A stretch of 64,000 bases of DNA from Marifrigoribacter sp965178585 (GTDB lineage: Bacteria; Bacteroidota; Bacteroidia; Flavobacteriales; Flavobacteriaceae): positions 1,550,001 to 1,614,000 of the forward strand of contig OZ238267.1 of NCBI GenBank assembly GCA_965178585.1, written 5' to 3'. The position numbers were made by a program, and so were the translations under genes. Below are positions 1 to 8,622 of this stretch, in pieces (within the stretch, counting starts at the first letter, position 1; the number at the start of each line of letters is the position of its first letter). The notes under the pieces were generated by a model. The model saw only the letters and a list, made by a program, of their open reading frames with translations. It made no database searches and was not told the origin of the DNA.

Positions 1-987
1 GGTTTTGCCTATTATGTATATGATAATATTTTTGTTCCAAATACTTTATTTGAAAATGAAAATGCTCACGTTTACATTTCTACGGGATCCAATTTTAACA
101 ATGTAGTAGAGGAGTTATCTCCTTTATTAAAAGATATGGAATCTTTTAAAACAGTTGCTGCAAAAAAAGGGTACCCTTCTAATATAAAATCTGGACACTT
201 TATTATAAATAAGGGAATGAATAACAATGAAATTGTTAATGCAATAAGAATTGGTAATGTCCCAATTACAATAAAGTTTAATAATCAGGAAAGAATTGAA
301 AATTTGGCAGGAAGTCTAGGCAGACAGCTTGAGGCAGATAGTCTTTCATTTTTATCAGCAATGAAAAATGAAGAATTTCTTAGTAAGTATAACTTAACTA
401 AAGAAACTTCTCTTTGTAATTTTATACCAAATACTTATGAGGTTTATTGGAATATTAATCCAGAAGATTTCAATAAAAAAATGTTTGAGGAATCCAACAG
501 GTTTTGGAATGATCATCGTTTGGCAAAGGCGAAAGAAGTTAAACTTACTAAAGAACAGGTAATTAGCCTTGCAGCAATAGTTCAAAAGGAAACATCCAAA
601 ACAGATGAAAGGACCAGAGTTGCGGGTGTTTATATGAATCGTATTAAAGTAGGAATGCTTTTACAAGCTGATCCAACAGTAATTTATTCAAAAAAGCTTT
701 TAGATAATAATTTTGATCAACAAATAAAGAGGGTGCTTTATAAGGATTTAGAGTTAGATTCTCCATATAATACTTATAAATATGCAGGGATTCCACCAGG
801 GCCTATTACAATGCCCGATATTTCTTCAATCGATGCGGTATTAAATTACGAACATCATAATTACTATTATTTTGTTGCAGATGTAACCAATTTTGGGTAT
901 CATAAATTTGCGAAAACCCTTACACAGCATAATCGAAACAAACAAGAATATGTGAGATGGATCTCTCAACAAAAGATAAATAGATAA
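1..987 (+). CDS. mltG: Endolytic transglycosylase MltG (5' end outside window)
   Basis: MltG cleaves nascent peptidoglycan strands at the inner membrane and so sets glycan length. The frame is open from base 1, so the first ATG at 136 is internal and the N-terminal membrane anchor lies outside the window. The family core is clear: the VQKET block carries the predicted catalytic Glu (about residue 197 of the visible part), followed by the ADPTVIY stretch, the GIPPGPI turn and the C-terminal YYYFVAD and HxKFAxT motifs. The visible 328 residues include the whole YceG domain. The next gene also has a lysozyme-like fold. Identification is firm; only the start is missing. Confidence 0.95.
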   Translation, partial: GFAYYVYDNIFVPNTLFENENAHVYISTGSNFNNVVEELSPLLKDMESFKTVAAKKGYPSNIKSGHFIINKGMNNNEIVNAIRIGNVPITIKFNNQERIENLAGSLGRQLEADSLSFLSAMKNEEFLSKYNLTKETSLCNFIPNTYEVYWNINPEDFNKKMFEESNRFWNDHRLAKAKEVKLTKEQVISLAAIVQKETSKTDERTRVAGVYMNRIKVGMLLQADPTVIYSKKLLDNNFDQQIKRVLYKDLELDSPYNTYKYAGIPPGPITMPDISSIDAVLNYEHHNYYYFVADVTNFGYHKFAKTLTQHNRNKQEYVRWISQQKINR

Positions 988-1022
988 ATTTGTATCCTCT
1001 TTTTAACATATTAAAAATAATT

Positions 1023-1151
1023 ATGAGTATTTAATCGTTTTATTTCTACTCTATATCTAAAACTTACAAATATCTTTTAATGTAAGATATTACCTACTTA
1101 ATTTTGCTAAATCATAACGAAATACTAATGTTTAATACATGAGTATTTAAT
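1023..1151. repeat. 13-bp direct repeat pair in the mltG downstream gap
   Basis: ATGAGTATTTAAT occurs at 1023-1035 and again at 1139-1151. The second copy lies just upstream of the -7 box at 1166, where a -33 element or regulator site would sit. The rest of the 232-base gap shows no gene. Whether this is a binding site or chance in AT-rich DNA cannot be decided from one window. Confidence 0.35.
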
Positions 1152-1165
1152 TTCAATATATGTTG

Positions 1166-1173
1166 TATCTTTG
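1166..1173 (+). promoter_or_regulatory. -7 promoter box for the lysozyme-fold gene
   Basis: TATCTTTG matches the Bacteroidota -7 consensus TAnnTTTG. It lies 46 bases before the ATG at 1220 and inside the longer open frame that begins at 1160. This argues that the 1160 start is not used. I see no good -33 TTTG at the right distance. Confidence 0.6.
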
Positions 1174-1219
1174 CAATCCCAAAATAAGGAGTAAGAATAC
1201 ACTTAAATTTTTGAATAAA

Positions 1220-1861
1220 ATGAAAAGTAACTTATTTAAAACAAGTTTATTACTGATAGTTGTGCTTAGTATAACATCGGGATTTTCTTTTAAGAAAGAA
1301 GTTGATTTATCAAAATATTTGATCAATGATTTGGAGCTTTGTTATCAAGTGCCTAATGAAGACGAAGTAGATTTACTTCATCCAGAAGAACCATCTTACT
1401 ATATTTTTTTAGGAAAGTCGTATATTGGATTTAAAGAAGCTATCGGTTTTAAAGAATCAAGAGGTGATTATTCTATTATTAATATTTATGGTTATTTAGG
1501 TAAATATCAATTTGGAAAAGGAACCCTTAAATTAATAGGAATTAACGATTCTAAAGGATTTCTTGAAAACACCTATTTACAAGAACAGGCCTTTTCTGCT
1601 AATACTTCTAGAAACAAGTGGATATTAAGAAGAGATATTCGAAGATTTGAAGGGAAATACGTTGGTGGTATAAAGATTACTGAGTCAGGAATTTTAGCAG
1701 CAGCTCATTTAGCTGGGGCTGGAAATGTAAAAAAATATTTAAGAAGTGGAGGAACAGAAAATTTTAACGATGCTTTTGGTACTTCAATTAGATATTATTT
1801 AAAGAAGTTTTCTGGATATGATACTTCGTTTATAATAGCAAATAAAAAAGCAAAAGCTTAA
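1220..1861 (+). CDS. Secreted lysozyme/transglycosylase-fold protein
   Basis: The 213-residue product begins with an export signal (MKSNLFKTSLLLIVVLS, ending near FSF). The body has a lysozyme-like pattern: FKESRGDYSIIN followed by YGYLGKYQFG resembles the ES..n....GxxGxxQ signature of SLT-type transglycosylases, making the Glu of KES the likely catalytic acid. Later AAAHLAGAGNVKKYL resembles the helix that closes the substrate groove. The start at 1220 is chosen because a promoter box lies between the upstream ATG at 1160 and this one. The likely role is cell-wall cleavage in the periplasm. The exact family is not recognised, so the function is inferred from motif and fold pattern. Confidence 0.75.
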   Translation: MKSNLFKTSLLLIVVLSITSGFSFKKEVDLSKYLINDLELCYQVPNEDEVDLLHPEEPSYYIFLGKSYIGFKEAIGFKESRGDYSIINIYGYLGKYQFGKGTLKLIGINDSKGFLENTYLQEQAFSANTSRNKWILRRDIRRFEGKYVGGIKITESGILAAAHLAGAGNVKKYLRSGGTENFNDAFGTSIRYYLKKFSGYDTSFIIANKKAKA

Positions 1862-1868
1862 AACATCA

Positions 1869-2579
1869 TTATTTTTGAATAATAAATAAGGTGGGTCTTT
1901 TATGAAGATCCACCTTTATTTTTTTCCAATCATTTGCTGTATGAGTTTTTATGTACTCAGTAGGTAAAGTTATATCACAAGCTACACAAATATTAGTTTG
2001 TGGATGTAATGTACTTACTAAACTCTCTAACATTTGATTATTTCGATAAGGAGTTTCAATAAACAATTGTGATTGTTGTTGTTCTGCTGAAATTCTTTCT
2101 AATCTTTTTATTTCTAATTTTCGTTCTCTTTTATCAATAGGTAAGTATCCGTTAAAAGAGAAGTTTTGTCCATTAAAACCACTAGCCATCATTGCTAATA
2201 AAATTGAAGAAGGTCCTACTAACGGGACTACCTTAATTCCCTTAATATGTGCTTGTTCAACAACAATAGCGCCAGGATCTGCAATACCTGGACATCCAGC
2301 GTCCGAAATTACACCAATATTTTGACCTTGTAAGCAAGGTGTAAGCATTTCTGGAATTTCAGAATCATCTGTGTATTTATTAATAATACTTAGGTTGATA
2401 TCGGGTTGACTCTTTTTTGGGCAAATACTTTTAATAAACCTTCTCGCGTTTTTTTCATTTTCAACTATAAAAATGTCAATATCCTCTACAGCTTTTTTAA
2501 CTAATAAGGGTAAAACTTCTAATGGTGTTGTATCACCTAATGTACAAGGTATTAAAAATAATTTTCCTAAAGGCTGCAT
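1869..2579 (-). CDS. rsmI: RsmI-family SAM-dependent methyltransferase
   Basis: This is a tetrapyrrole-methylase-fold protein of 236 residues. The family signature GVISDAGCPGIADPG at residues 89-103 matches the (V/L)SDAGxPxxxDPG loop of RsmI, the 16S rRNA C1402 ribose 2'-O-methyltransferase, followed by a PLVGPSS motif. It is shorter at the C-terminus than E. coli RsmI. Bacteroidota can carry two RsmI-like proteins, so the exact substrate is less certain than the family. It starts 5 bases after the sugar dehydrogenase gene on the same strand and ends the minus-strand run from the phosphatase gene. Its last codons contain the opposing terminator. Confidence 0.8.
   Translation of the reverse strand: MQPLGKLFLIPCTLGDTTPLEVLPLLVKKAVEDIDIFIVENEKNARRFIKSICPKKSQPDINLSIINKYTDDSEIPEMLTPCLQGQNIGVISDAGCPGIADPGAIVVEQAHIKGIKVVPLVGPSSILLAMMASGFNGQNFSFNGYLPIDKRERKLEIKRLERISAEQQQSQLFIETPYRNNQMLESLVSTLHPQTNICVACDITLPTEYIKTHTANDWKKIKVDLHKRPTLFIIQK
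1888..1926 (+). terminator. Rho-independent terminator inside the 3' end of rsmI
   Basis: The arms AAGGTGGGTCTT and AAGATCCACCTT form a 12-bp stem with one wobble pair and a 5-base loop, followed by a T-rich run. The hairpin follows the plus-strand gene ending at 1861 but lies within the last codons of the convergent methyltransferase gene. Confidence 0.65.
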
Positions 2580-2584
2580 TAATT

Positions 2585-3973
2585 TTAATTAACTATTAAT
2601 TTTTTAATGATAGAAACTCCTTTTTCAGAAGTCACTTTAACCATATATATTCCTGGTTGCAAAGTATTAATTGAAATTCTTCTATTGGATGTGTTTAAGT
2701 CTTCAATCGTTAATACAGAACTACCCTTGAGATCATATATTTTAACGCTTTTAATAATTGAATTATTTGCAGATTTTACATTCAAACTATCTGAAGCTGG
2801 ATTTGGATAAACAGAAACATTATTTTCATTGAAATCTGAATTTGCTAGAACTCCACCTTCAATTTTAAAAATACTTCCAGAGTTGTCTAAAATGTATAAT
2901 TCCTTATATCTATCTTCTCCAAATGATACCCATTGGCCGTTAAATTGACCATGATTTATTAGGTTGTTAGACTGGTCTATAGTTCCAATATCTTCACTAC
3001 AAGTATCAGCGTAAAAATATAATCCAGCTATATCTGCATAAATTTCTCCTCTATAAACATATCCTCCAACGATAGAGCAGTTGCCTCCTGAGTGAGTATA
3101 TTCTGCAACAGGGAATGTCATTTCAGATTGACTTGGACAACCTGATGTATTATATTCTTGTGATCCCTCATAACATCTCCAACCATAATTTTGTTCAGAT
3201 TCATTAGCTGGAACTCTATTTATTTCTTCAATTGCATTTTGACCAACATCCCCAATCCATAACTCATTTGAAACAGTGTCAAATGAAAAACGCCATGGGT
3301 TTCTTAATCCAAATGCCCATATTTCATCTAATGCATCAGGGTTACCTACAAAGGGGTTATCGGTAGGTATTGCATAATTATTTCCTCCATCAGTATTATC
3401 AATATCAATACGTAACATTTTCCCTAAATGTGTCTCCAAATTTTGAGATCTATTTCCAGGATCACCAGCACTTCCTCCGTCACCTAAAGCGATATATAGA
3501 TAGCCATCTGAGCCAAACTGTAAACAACCTCCGTTATGATTACTAAAAGGTTGCTCTACGTTCAATAGTAGAAATTCTGAATTTGGATCAGCTAAATTTG
3601 GGTCACCAGCACTTACTGAAAACCTTGAGATTTGAGTATCTCCAGCGTTATTAATATAATTTACATAAAAATATCCATTATTCTCATAATTTGGATGAAA
3701 AGCTAAACCTAATAAGCCTCTTTCATCGAAGTTACCACCTGGTGTAATTACAATAGATTGAATATCTAAAAAAGGGGTTGGGTTAGTCGTTCCGTCTAAA
3801 TGAAGTATTTTTATAACCCCTCGCTTTTCAACAACAAACAAACGATCGTCCCCTACATTTTTTAAATCGACAGGGTTTGTAAATCCATCAGCGAAAAATA
3901 CAGTACTAATTTCTTGTGAAAAAGAAAAATTAGAAAAAAGGGTTACCAATAAAAGGATTGCAATTTTTTTCAT
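2585..3973 (-). CDS. Secreted PQQ-type sugar dehydrogenase with T9SS sorting domain
   Basis: The 462-residue protein has a signal peptide (cleavage near FSFSQ). Its six-bladed propeller domain is of the soluble glucose/sorbosone dehydrogenase (GSDH) type. Diagnostic blocks are DERGLLGLAFHPNY, HNGGCLQFGSDGYLY, ALGDGGSAGDPGNRSQ, RNPWRFSFD and GDVGQNAIEEIN. About residue 388 to the end is a type A T9SS C-terminal domain (VYPNPASDSL, GIYMVKV, KKLIVN). Such proteins oxidise aldose sugars outside the cell with PQQ if the cofactor is available; no PQQ synthesis genes are seen here. It lies 30 bases after the phosphatase gene and 5 before rsmI. Confidence 0.88.
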   Translation of the reverse strand: MKKIAILLLVTLFSNFSFSQEISTVFFADGFTNPVDLKNVGDDRLFVVEKRGVIKILHLDGTTNPTPFLDIQSIVITPGGNFDERGLLGLAFHPNYENNGYFYVNYINNAGDTQISRFSVSAGDPNLADPNSEFLLLNVEQPFSNHNGGCLQFGSDGYLYIALGDGGSAGDPGNRSQNLETHLGKMLRIDIDNTDGGNNYAIPTDNPFVGNPDALDEIWAFGLRNPWRFSFDTVSNELWIGDVGQNAIEEINRVPANESEQNYGWRCYEGSQEYNTSGCPSQSEMTFPVAEYTHSGGNCSIVGGYVYRGEIYADIAGLYFYADTCSEDIGTIDQSNNLINHGQFNGQWVSFGEDRYKELYILDNSGSIFKIEGGVLANSDFNENNVSVYPNPASDSLNVKSANNSIIKSVKIYDLKGSSVLTIEDLNTSNRRISINTLQPGIYMVKVTSEKGVSIIKKLIVN

Positions 3974-4003
3974 AGCGTTTTATTTTTGTCTAAAATAATA
4001 AAT

Positions 4004-4456
4004 TTATAATCGATTTGCAATATTCTCACAAGCCTGATCTAACATTTGGTAAACCTCTTCAAATCCTTGACCACCACCATAATAAGGGTCTGGAACATCA
4101 ACATTCTCATTTGGAAATAATTCATCCAAAATTAAGTGTACTTTTTTAATATCAGATTCATTTTGTGCTAGTGATAGCACATTTTCTTTGTTTGAATTGT
4201 CCATCACAAAAATTATGTCAAAGTTTTCAAAATCTTTTTGTGAAAATTGCCTACCTCGCTGATTTGTTAAATCAATTTGATGTTTTCTTGCGACATCAAT
4301 GCTTCTATTGTCTGGTTTGTTTCCAACATGCCAAGGTCCAGTACCTGCAGAATCAACAAAGATTTTATTGCTATCTACTTTAGACTTTAAAATACCTTCT
4401 GCTAAAGGAGAACGGCAAATATTACCCAAGCATACCATGAGAATTTTTGTTTTCAT
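4004..4456 (-). CDS. Low-molecular-weight protein-tyrosine phosphatase
   Basis: A 150-residue cytoplasmic phosphatase with the complete P-loop CLGNICRS (nucleophile Cys9, Arg15) and the later general-acid motif DPYYGG. Length and motif order match the LMW-PTP family. It is encoded just after dnaA on the same strand, separated by an inverted repeat that may act as a terminator. It could remove phosphate from protein tyrosine or arginine residues; no partner kinase is visible in the window. Confidence 0.92.
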   Translation of the reverse strand: MKTKILMVCLGNICRSPLAEGILKSKVDSNKIFVDSAGTGPWHVGNKPDNRSIDVARKHQIDLTNQRGRQFSQKDFENFDIIFVMDNSNKENVLSLAQNESDIKKVHLILDELFPNENVDVPDPYYGGGQGFEEVYQMLDQACENIANRL

Positions 4457-4479
4457 CTTTAAAATATTAAATGAAAATT

Positions 4480-4516
4480 AAAACTAACTTTAATAACTTA
4501 TAAAGTTAGTTTTTTA
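4480..4516 (-). terminator. Inverted repeat between dnaA and the phosphatase gene
   Basis: The arms AAAACTAACTTTA and TAAAGTTAGTTTT form a perfect 13-bp stem around an 8-base loop. The upstream arm covers the last codons and stop of dnaA. T-rich DNA flanks both sides, so it could stop transcription in either direction. The stem is AT-rich, so its strength is uncertain. Confidence 0.45.
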
Positions 4517-5925
4517 TTAAGATCTTCTACGTATTTTCTGAATTGTTTATCGGTACTTGATAAATTATCTACTGTTTTGCAAGCATGTAAAACAGTGGCG
4601 TGGTCACGTTTTCCGATTTGAGATCCAATAGATGCCAAAGAAGCTTTAGTAAGTTTTTTTGCAAAGAACATAGCTAATTGTCTAGCTTGCACTATGTGAC
4701 GCTTTCTTGTTTTAGATTGTAGAGTGTCTACATCCATTTGAAAATATTCACTTACAATTTTTTGAATATAATCTATAGAAACTTCACGACTTGTATTCTT
4801 TACGTAATTATCAACTATTCTTTTAGCTAAGTCAATAGTAATTTCTTTTTTATTAAATGAAGAGTGTGCAATTAAAGATATAATAGCGCCTTCTAATTCT
4901 CTAATATTGGTTTTGATGTTATTCGCTAAAAACTCAACAATATCATCTGGCATTTCAACACCATCTCTATAAAGCTTGTTTTTGATAATAGCAACTCTAG
5001 TTTCATAATCCGGATGGTTTAATTCTGCTGAAAGTCCCCATTTAAAACGAGATAATAAACGTTGTTCAATATCAATCATATCTACAGGGGCCTTGTCACT
5101 TGTTAAAATAACTTGCTTTCCATTTTGATGTAAATGATTAAATATATGGAAGAAAACATCTTGAGTTCCTGCTTTACCAGAAAGTAATTGGATATCGTCT
5201 ACTATTAATATATCTATTATCTGATAGAAATGAATAAAATCGTTTCTATTATTTTTCTTAACTGATTCTATATATTGTTGAGTAAATTTTTCTGCAGAAA
5301 TATATAGTACTGTTTTTTCTGGGTATTTATCTTTTATTTCAACACCAATTGCATGAGCTAAATGAGTTTTACCTAATCCAACTCCGCCAAAAACTAACAA
5401 TGGATTAAATGAAGTTCCGCCTGGTTTGTTGGCAACAGCCATACCAGCTGATCTTGCTAATCTATTAGAATCTCCTTCTAAGAAATTATCAAAACTATAA
5501 TTTGGATTAAGTTGTGATTCTATTTTAACATTTCGAATCCCAGGAATTATAAATGGGTTCTTAAGCTTAGGGTTTTTATTTTTGACAGCTACATCAACTT
5601 CTTGAGATCGTAAATGATTTCTATTAGTACTTGGAATTTTTTCGGTAAATGGTTGTTTATTACCGTAAGTGTTTTCCATTTTTATAATGTATACCAGTTT
5701 TGCATTTTTCCCAAGTTCTTTGGTTAATGCAACTTTTAAAATTTTAACATAATGTTCTTCGAGCCATTCGTAGAAAAATTTACTAGGAACTTGTATGCTT
5801 AGAGCGTCGTCTGTTAATTTAACGGCTTTGATAGGTTCGAACCAAGTTTTAAAAGCTTGAGCGGTAATGTTGTCTTCGATAAACGTTAGGCATTTATTCC
5901 AAACCAAGTCAGCAGTTTTGCTCAT
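4498..5925 (-). CDS. dnaA: Chromosomal replication initiator DnaA
   Basis: DnaA binds origin boxes and opens DNA to start replication. The 475-residue protein has all four domains: N-terminal helicase-loading domain (about 1-80), linker, AAA+ ATPase with Walker A GGVGLGKT at 180-187 and Walker B (ILIVDDIQ), and the C-terminal box-binding helix-turn-helix with the GKRDHATVLHA signature near 437-447. No cluster of DnaA boxes is visible in the 204 bases upstream, so the origin may lie elsewhere. A weak -7-like box (CATATTTG on the minus strand) lies at 6009-6016. Confidence 0.98.
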   Translation of the reverse strand: MSKTADLVWNKCLTFIEDNITAQAFKTWFEPIKAVKLTDDALSIQVPSKFFYEWLEEHYVKILKVALTKELGKNAKLVYIIKMENTYGNKQPFTEKIPSTNRNHLRSQEVDVAVKNKNPKLKNPFIIPGIRNVKIESQLNPNYSFDNFLEGDSNRLARSAGMAVANKPGGTSFNPLLVFGGVGLGKTHLAHAIGVEIKDKYPEKTVLYISAEKFTQQYIESVKKNNRNDFIHFYQIIDILIVDDIQLLSGKAGTQDVFFHIFNHLHQNGKQVILTSDKAPVDMIDIEQRLLSRFKWGLSAELNHPDYETRVAIIKNKLYRDGVEMPDDIVEFLANNIKTNIRELEGAIISLIAHSSFNKKEITIDLAKRIVDNYVKNTSREVSIDYIQKIVSEYFQMDVDTLQSKTRKRHIVQARQLAMFFAKKLTKASLASIGSQIGKRDHATVLHACKTVDNLSSTDKQFRKYVEDLNKKLTL

Positions 5926-6129
5926 AGTAAAAATCGAGGTGTTTAGTTAGTTATTAACGTTTGTTTTATTAAGAAATATATTATGCCCCTAAAAATTTCT
6001 TAACATTGCAAATATGTGAACAAAAAAGTTATAAAAAAAACACTTTGGGTATTGAATTATTACTTTTTTTTTCTCATCTTATCTTCCTGATAAATCTACA
6101 ACAAAACTTTCTAATATTTCCTAATTATT

Positions 6130-6531
6130 TTGAAAAAAACTATCACAAATTTGAGAGTAAGGTATGCTGAAACCGATCAAATGGGAGTGGTATACTATGG
6201 TAATTACGCACAATATTTAGAACAAGGTCGTACGGATTGGTTACGTTCATTAGGTTTGTCTTATAAATATATGGAAGACCATAATGTGATACTACCTGTT
6301 GTTAATTTAAATATAGATTATAAGTATCCTGCTAAGTATGATGATATTATAAAAATAACTACTACTTTAAAAAAAACACCCTCAGTAAGAATTGAATTTT
6401 ATTATGAAATTCATAATCAAGAAAATCAACTTTTAGTTACCGCAACGACCTCTTTAGTTTTTGTAGATAATTTGACAAAAAAACTAATAAAAGCTCCGGA
6501 ATATTTATTAAAAAAAATTAAAGAAATATAA
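6130..6531 (+). CDS. Acyl-CoA thioesterase, YbgC/4HBT family (TTG start)
   Basis: A single hotdog-fold domain of 133 residues. The motif YAETDQMGVVYYGNY carries the catalytic Asp (Asp16) typical of YbgC-type thioesterases, which hydrolyse acyl-CoA or acyl-ACP thioesters. The frame has a stop at 6112 and no ATG before the conserved RVRYAETD segment, so the TTG at 6130 is the best start. It is divergent from dnaA and convergent with yigZ, whose stop abuts this one. Confidence 0.88.
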   Translation: MKKTITNLRVRYAETDQMGVVYYGNYAQYLEQGRTDWLRSLGLSYKYMEDHNVILPVVNLNIDYKYPAKYDDIIKITTTLKKTPSVRIEFYYEIHNQENQLLVTATTSLVFVDNLTKKLIKAPEYLLKKIKEI

Positions 6532-7149
6532 TTAATCTTCAACTCTTTTTATAAAAACTTTATATGTGTTGTCGAATATTTCAAAAATCTTTTTTGATTC
6601 TTTTTTCCTAACTGAAATGGTAAATTCACAATTCAGTTCCATTTTTTGATTGGATATTAAAACATTTTCATCCTTAACAATTCGCATTACAGTATTCATT
6701 TCTGGATATTCAAATTTTAATATAAAGTCTTCATTAATAGTTTTCTCAATAATGGTTGAATTTTCTAAAGCTAATTTTGCACCGGTTTTATAAGCTTGTA
6801 TTAAACCTCCAACACCTAATTTTGTTCCTCCAAAATAGCGAACCACAACTACTAATATATTGGTAACGTCAAAAGATTGTAATTGACCATAGATGGGCAT
6901 CCCTGCGCTATTAGAAGGCTCTCCATCATCATTAGCCCGATAATTTTCATATTCTTTACCAAGCTGCCATGCATAACACCAATGACGAGCATTATAATGT
7001 TGTTTTTTTAAAAGCTCAATGTTTTCTTTTATTTCATCTTCATTTTTAACTGGAAATGCATAACCAAAAAACTTACTACCCCGGTCTTTAAACAAAGCTT
7101 CTTTTGAAGGTGTAGTAATCGTTTTAAAAGTGTCTTTAATGTTTTCCAA
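6532..7149 (-). CDS. yigZ: YigZ/IMPACT family protein
   Basis: This 205-residue protein has the UPF0029/IMPACT N-terminal fold: RGSKFFGYAFPV, YNARHWCYAW, the ANDDGEPSNSAGMPI signature and the VVRYFGGTKLGVGGLIQAY block, followed by a small C-terminal domain. Eukaryotic IMPACT modulates translational control; the bacterial role is not well defined. Its start codon directly follows the stop of the DMT transporter gene, making it the last gene of the ribD operon. Confidence 0.9.
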   Translation of the reverse strand: MENIKDTFKTITTPSKEALFKDRGSKFFGYAFPVKNEDEIKENIELLKKQHYNARHWCYAWQLGKEYENYRANDDGEPSNSAGMPIYGQLQSFDVTNILVVVVRYFGGTKLGVGGLIQAYKTGAKLALENSTIIEKTINEDFILKFEYPEMNTVMRIVKDENVLISNQKMELNCEFTISVRKKESKKIFEIFDNTYKVFIKRVED

Positions 7150-8013
7150 TTATAATGATATTAAAATAATACTTAAAATTGCAAGACCAATCCCAAGCCA
7201 ATTCTTTCTAATCAACTTTTCCTTAAATAGAATAATTCCTGCAAAAGTTGACAAGGTAACTATCGATACATTATTTATTGCAAAAATCCCTGAACTCTCT
7301 AGAATATCGCTTCGCAGTGTTTTAACTAAAAAGTATATTGAAAAATAGTTGGGAATTCCTAAACAAATTCCTGCAATAATGTTTTTAAACTCAATCTTTA
7401 AATTTCCTTTAATTGATTGAATGGTGATAAAGAAAAAACCAACAATTGCTGCTGAAAGAAATATAATAGATGAAAATAAAGGAACATCATTAGTTGCAAC
7501 ATATGTATCTTCTAAAAATTTAATACTGGTATCAATGATACCACTCCCAATAAAAACTAAAATAGGCAATAGAATTAGTTTTTTATTGATTCTAATTCCC
7601 TGTTTGGATTTGTTGGAGGTAAGATATACCGCTATCAATGCTAAACATATTCCAATTAACTTAATAAAATTTAAACTTTCTTTATAATAGATTAATCCAA
7701 ATAAAACAGGAATTACAACACTCATCTTCGTTGCAACAGAAACCACAGAAAGACCACTTCTTTGAGTTGTTATAGCCATTAAATTAAATACTATAATAAA
7801 TAAAGCTCCTAATACTAAGGTATAGTAAAACCAATTTAAACTTGGAAGCTGAGAAATTGTTACGGAGCCTTCATAAGCTATAATTCCAGTAATAAATGCA
7901 ACACAATAATTTACAACTATAGCTTGAAGGATGTTTATATTATATCGATCAAATAATTTAAAATTGATAAATATTAATGTTGATGCAAAAATGCTAAGTA
8001 ATAAATAGATCAA
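7150..8013 (-). CDS. DMT/EamA-family membrane transporter
   Basis: A 287-residue inner-membrane protein with about ten hydrophobic helices arranged as two EamA-like halves, typical of the drug/metabolite transporter superfamily. No substrate can be read from the sequence. It sits 6 bases after the HAD gene and directly before yigZ. This placement in a riboflavin-gene operon is suggestive, but it does not prove a role in flavin transport. Confidence 0.85.
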   Translation of the reverse strand: MIYLLLSIFASTLIFINFKLFDRYNINILQAIVVNYCVAFITGIIAYEGSVTISQLPSLNWFYYTLVLGALFIIVFNLMAITTQRSGLSVVSVATKMSVVIPVLFGLIYYKESLNFIKLIGICLALIAVYLTSNKSKQGIRINKKLILLPILVFIGSGIIDTSIKFLEDTYVATNDVPLFSSIIFLSAAIVGFFFITIQSIKGNLKIEFKNIIAGICLGIPNYFSIYFLVKTLRSDILESSGIFAINNVSIVTLSTFAGIILFKEKLIRKNWLGIGLAILSIILISL

Positions 8014-8019
8014 TTGCTT

Positions 8020-8622
8020 TTATATTAATTTGAATAAATTGATAACATCTTCATTTTTTGGATTAATATTCCAAGTCTGAATTCCAAGCTTTTTGGCAGA
8101 TTCTGTGTTTTCTTTGGTATCATCTATAAAAAAACATTCTTCTGGTTTAATTTTGTGAGTATTTAAAACAAATTCGTATATATCTGAATTAGGCTTTCTA
8201 AAATGGATCTCTTGTGAAAAATAAAAAGCATTGAAACAATTTTTAAATCTTTTAAACATTTCTAAAGTCATATTTTCAATTACCTTTTTTATATGCAAGT
8301 CATTGGTATTACTCAACAATATTAATTGATATTTTTTAGATTTTGCTAATTCCTCAAGAAATTCAAGTCTATATTCTGGGAAATCCAAAATAATAGAATT
8401 CCAAGCTTCTGAAAGTTGACCTTTTGTTGCACTTGGGAGCTTTTGATGATAATATTCTAGAAACTCATTAGTGTCAATTTTCCCAGTTTCATATAATTTA
8501 TTGATTTCAATTATTTCGTTAGATAATGAATGAATTCCTAATTTTTTCATTTCTATAAAAGGAGCTTCTTTATCTAAATTTATAAATACATCACCAAAAT
8601 CAAAAATGAGAGTTTTAATCAT
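8020..8622 (-). CDS. HAD-superfamily hydrolase
   Basis: A 200-residue cytoplasmic HAD hydrolase. The motifs are in order: DFGDV with nucleophile Asp8, LLSNTND (motif II), a conserved Lys in FRKPNSDIY (motif III) and FIDDTKEN (motif IV). It has an alpha-helical cap of subfamily IA. It overlaps the end of ribD by 8 bases, so translation is probably coupled. Riboflavin synthesis needs a HAD-type phosphatase to dephosphorylate the product of RibD. The gene position makes this enzyme a candidate, but that is inference. Confidence 0.85.
   Translation of the reverse strand: MIKTLIFDFGDVFINLDKEAPFIEMKKLGIHSLSNEIIEINKLYETGKIDTNEFLEYYHQKLPSATKGQLSEAWNSIILDFPEYRLEFLEELAKSKKYQLILLSNTNDLHIKKVIENMTLEMFKRFKNCFNAFYFSQEIHFRKPNSDIYEFVLNTHKIKPEECFFIDDTKENTESAKKLGIQTWNINPKNEDVINLFKLI

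Noticed and set aside
1160..1219. Longer start for the lysozyme-fold gene at 1160
   Set aside because: A -7 promoter box lies inside that extension and the signal peptide begins at 1220.
2585..3973. PQQ-dependent quinoprotein with a local PQQ pathway
   Set aside because: The enzyme family uses PQQ, but no pqq synthesis gene is found in the window, so activity depends on an outside cofactor or another pathway gene elsewhere.
5926..6129. Replication origin next to dnaA
   Set aside because: No cluster of TTATCCACA-type boxes and no AT-repeat unwinding element is visible upstream of dnaA; many Flavobacteriaceae keep oriC elsewhere.
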